DNA of 64,000 nt from Siderastrea siderea. Taxonomy: Eukaryota > Cnidaria > Anthozoa > Scleractinia > Rhizangiidae. Positions 61,218 through 64,000 of this stretch are shown in pieces. Made by a program: the position numbers and the translations under genes. The stretch covers positions 39,698,804-39,762,803 of the forward strand of contig OZ034971.1 in assembly GCA_964030785.1 (NCBI GenBank), given 5' to 3'. The notes under the pieces are model-generated. The model worked only from the letters and a program-made list of their open reading frames with translations, did not search any database and had not been told where the DNA came from. How positions within the stretch are numbered: position 1 is the first letter of the stretch; each line of letters starts with the position of its first letter.

Positions 61218-62888
61218 TTAAAGAACAATTACCTTGCCATTGTCATCCTCATCTATTACAGCTACAGCAATGTGACCCTCCATGGTCACTGTAATCCCTC
61301 CAAGCCAACGAATCCTTTCTTCATCGAGTGCAACGGTTCGCACAAATTTGCCATCTTTAGTGTATATATCCACTCCCCGGCGGTCTGTTCCTAGTTCTTC
61401 ACAAGCGATGACGACATGTTCACCTGCAGGGTGGGAAGCCATTGTACAGATATATCCTTTGGTGTTAATGTTGAACTTGTTCAGCTGTGTTCCATCCTCG
61501 GTGAATACGTGAACACAGTCATCACCTCCGTCAAGCACCATCACACTGCCGTCAGGGACAGTGGTAATGTCCCATGCACTCTTCAATATTCCTTCTCCAA
61601 AGCTGCAGACATATCCTCCGTCATGGTTGAACACATCAACAACATGTTTGCCCTCATCAGTCTCCCACAATACCAGCACTTTGTTGCTGCTAACTGTCAC
61701 TATGCCGTCCCAGACCCCTTTCCTCACGGGAAACTTGTTCAGCCGGTCACCACTGTTCTGGTACACATGCATTTCCAGCTCCCATCTCACAGTCCCAGGC
61801 TTCTTCAGTGTGACCAGTACATAGATGTTACTGTTGTTCAGGTTAGTGGCGACATCACGAATATCTAACTCTGTATCGCCGTCATCAGTTTGAGGTTTAA
61901 AACTGTGAAGAAACTTTCCGCTGCTACTAAACACCTTGACTGTTTTATCCCCATCGTCGGCTATGATAAACTGTCCGTCGATGTTTGTAGCGATACCCCG
62001 CGGATTCTTCAGCTTGTGCTCCTCTTCACCCTCCTGACCAAATGACCATGGTACACAGCAGTGTTCCATGCCTTGTTTCTGCAGTACTTTAGCAACGCTT
62101 GCGTCACGGAGCGGGTCGACTTTCTTTTCTTCAGTGTCAACACATGGCCAGTTGTTTGCAGACAGCTCTTTTTTGCCCAAATTGGTCATAAGCGTGACAT
62201 CGTAGATGACGCGATTCACGTGACAAACAGTGGAAATGATTTTCCTTCGTTCATCTTTACTAAACCGAGCCCAGAAGCCTTTCTTAAGCTCGACAGTAAA
62301 ACATTCCTTAACAGCTGACAGACAGTGTAGTTCTTCAATGCACACTCTACACGCTGATAATGCATCTTCAGGATTGTCAACCGTCTCCAGTATTGTCGCC
62401 ATAACTCGATATTGCATGGCTAATAGGCGGTCTGACAATTCTAAAGCTTGATTAGCGAAGGCCTCTGTTGCTTTTTCACGAGCACGTTCAAACCTTTTCT
62501 TCGCGTTGGCCAGCGTTCTCGTAGCTGATTCATCCAGGTCAGTAAGATCCAACATTCTTATTCCTTGAGCAAGTGAAACTGCTTTAGCGCTATCTGTTGC
62601 AGCTGCTTGTGCTGTCGCCCCACCGCACTCGCTTCTGGGGCTTGCCTTTTGAAATACTTCATACAATAACTGGATTCCTTCCTTGAAAAAGCTCATGCTA
62701 GCTAACAAATCTTTTCTTGCTAATCCGTCTAACTTCGACTTGATGTTGTCGATTTCTCGCACGATCAAGCCACGGAATTTCTGATCTGTCACATCGCCTT
62801 CTTTCAGTCTTTCTGCCGCTACGTCTCTTCCTTTATTCACGAGCAGGCCGATAGTGGCTTTAAACACAGCTGTGACAATGGAAGACAT
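61218..62888 (-). CDS. NHL-repeat protein with N-terminal helical domain, 556 residues
   Basis: One uninterrupted minus-strand frame. Residues 1-80 are predicted to be helical (FKATIGLLVNKGRDVAAERL; EIDNIKSKLDGLARKDLLAS), and a second helical part runs to about 240 (FERAREKATEAFANQALELS). From about 285 six blades of an NHL-type beta-propeller follow, with blade starts such as LKNPRGIATNIDGQFIIADD, AWDITTVPDGSVMVLD and WLGGITVTMEGHIAVAVIDE. There is no RING, B-box or transmembrane segment, so this is not a complete TRIM protein, although its propeller resembles that of TRIM-NHL. The propeller is probably a protein- or RNA-binding surface and the helical part an oligomerisation or signalling module. 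The sixth blade closes with GKVIVL and a TAA, which supports the annotated end, but GGCAAG/GTAATT there could also be a donor to a further exon. Confidence 0.85.
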   Translation of the reverse strand: MSSIVTAVFKATIGLLVNKGRDVAAERLKEGDVTDQKFRGLIVREIDNIKSKLDGLARKDLLASMSFFKEGIQLLYEVFQKASPRSECGGATAQAAATDSAKAVSLAQGIRMLDLTDLDESATRTLANAKKRFERAREKATEAFANQALELSDRLLAMQYRVMATILETVDNPEDALSACRVCIEELHCLSAVKECFTVELKKGFWARFSKDERRKIISTVCHVNRVIYDVTLMTNLGKKELSANNWPCVDTEEKKVDPLRDASVAKVLQKQGMEHCCVPWSFGQEGEEEHKLKNPRGIATNIDGQFIIADDGDKTVKVFSSSGKFLHSFKPQTDDGDTELDIRDVATNLNNSNIYVLVTLKKPGTVRWELEMHVYQNSGDRLNKFPVRKGVWDGIVTVSSNKVLVLWETDEGKHVVDVFNHDGGYVCSFGEGILKSAWDITTVPDGSVMVLDGGDDCVHVFTEDGTQLNKFNINTKGYICTMASHPAGEHVVIACEELGTDRRGVDIYTKDGKFVRTVALDEERIRWLGGITVTMEGHIAVAVIDEDDNGKVIVL

Positions 62889-64000
62889 GACTTCTCGAGT
62901 GAAAACTAATCAACACTGCTGTATTTTCGAATTAACAGAGCTAATGATCAAAGTGTGGGCGTTGTTTTCAAATAAACAGGAAAAGATTCCACAAATTATT
63001 GCCTAAAAAGGAGACTGCAAACAAAGATCTAAATGATATAGTTCAGTGGCTCACAAAAGAAAAGAAAGTGCTTTTCACTAACCCAGTGCCATCAGGATTT
63101 GGAAAAAAGGAGCGAATTAAATAAAAGCGGAAACTTTGTTTCAAGTACTAAGACAATAGTTGTCAAAAGATTGATTTATTTGTTTTCTGTAAGGTTGAAG
63201 CCGGGCTTAAAAGGTGTGTTAATTAGCTTGTCCTATATAAAGACTGTATTAAACGTTGCACAATTCTTTCTTAAATGAATTTTCATTCAGTTATTGAAAG
63301 ATTTAAATCGAAATTATCTTCAGTACCTAATTATTTAACTTATTTCCGAACAACCAATTAAAAACTAATACCCAACAACTCTGTAAAACTCTATTTAATG
63401 AAAGAGCTCGGATTACACTGCTCTTCAACAGGATATGGCGAAGCAGACTATACCGCAACGCAAGCCTACATAGTTCCCCGCCAGTGACATCGTTCCCACA
63501 GTTTTTTTTTTTCTGAGGGAAAAAGACGTAACTGCCGGAAAATACCAACATATTTTTACTTAATGAAACTCATTCTTAACTCCCTATAACCATGAAACAG
63601 TTTTTCAGTTGTTTCCGTGATATATATCCTGTTAATATTCGATGTGAGGTTTAATAGGTGTAGTTGTTTCACTGTGATTTCAACCAAAACACGTCAGACA
63701 CCCTTCACGTTCTTCAGCTTTAAAGGTGCCGGTCCGTTTCTCCGTGAGTGAACGCATTGTTAGGGCATTAAAATACAACGGTTTTACTTTAGTTTCATGA
63801 CATGCCAAGACAGATAATTATTGAAGCCGCTTTTTTGCCTACAGCGTTAATTAATTCTTTTTAATTGTGGAGGGTACCACGCCAGTCAAAATACATAAAA
63901 TACTCTCCGAGCCGCCAACAATCAAGAGCACCGTCAGTTTCTGCTTGAGTGAACAAACTGCTGGAGCTTCTATACGTTGTAGCTTTTATAAATGAAAGCT
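62889..64000. other. 5' flank of the NHL gene
   Basis: The promoter and 5' UTR of the minus-strand NHL gene are expected here. I see no clear TATA box or upstream exon. The short minus-strand open frame at 63327-63551 has no recognisable product. Confidence 0.35.

Noticed and set aside
61282..62451. Plus-strand frames of 73-150 codons
   Set aside because: They are shadows of the minus-strand NHL gene.

Overview
This is nuclear DNA of a metazoan, most likely an anthozoan cnidarian and probably a stony coral. The evidence is indirect: AT-rich intergenic DNA, short spliced exons, several inverted-repeat element families, an L1-type LINE, a tRNA-like SINE, a one-exon NHL-repeat gene of a type I associate with corals, and a NOX/ferric-reductase gene undergoing local duplication. 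The species cannot be fixed from the sequence alone.

Layout. 1-9.4 kb (+): a TTAA-flanked MITE, an array of 26 BamHI-type palindromes (716-1143), then a chain of four exons joined by phase-1 introns (1348-6371) encoding a Cys/His-rich protein. A phase-consistent small exon chain follows (6891-9308). Its large intron holds an inverted-repeat element with 95 perfect GACCCC copies in one arm. 9.5-12.3 kb: a tandem array of ~800-bp units that becomes shorter along its length. 12.3-22 kb: mostly non-coding DNA with a GC-rich palindromic array, an RS-rich relic, a SINE and small MITEs. 22.5-25.8 kb: a decayed copy of the NOX gene and its 3' flank. 25.8-29.4 kb: a foldback element with ~700-bp arms and one nested insertion.

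29.4-46.9 kb is the most unusual part. A minus-strand L1-type retrotransposon is cut within ORF2 into two pieces 12.7 kb apart. The pieces abut at the same codon without loss. The intervening DNA (30451-43177) has at each end a dense array of CCTGG/CCAGG palindromic words with shared phrases, so it looks like one large inserted element with array-type termini. Inside are nested MITEs, a CpG-rich promoter-like segment and many TACATGTA words, but no recognisable transposase.

47-54.6 kb: a TTAA MITE, then the intact spliced NOX/ferric-reductase-like gene (48478-52243, +). Its 3' flank is the duplicate of 22.5-25.8 kb and gives a clean filled/empty site for a 303-bp MITE at 54219-54521. 55-64 kb: dispersed repeats, an 8-bp-TSD MITE, and a 556-residue NHL-repeat gene on the minus strand (61218-62888).

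The genes do not form an operon or pathway. The interest lies in the nested element history and the NOX duplication.
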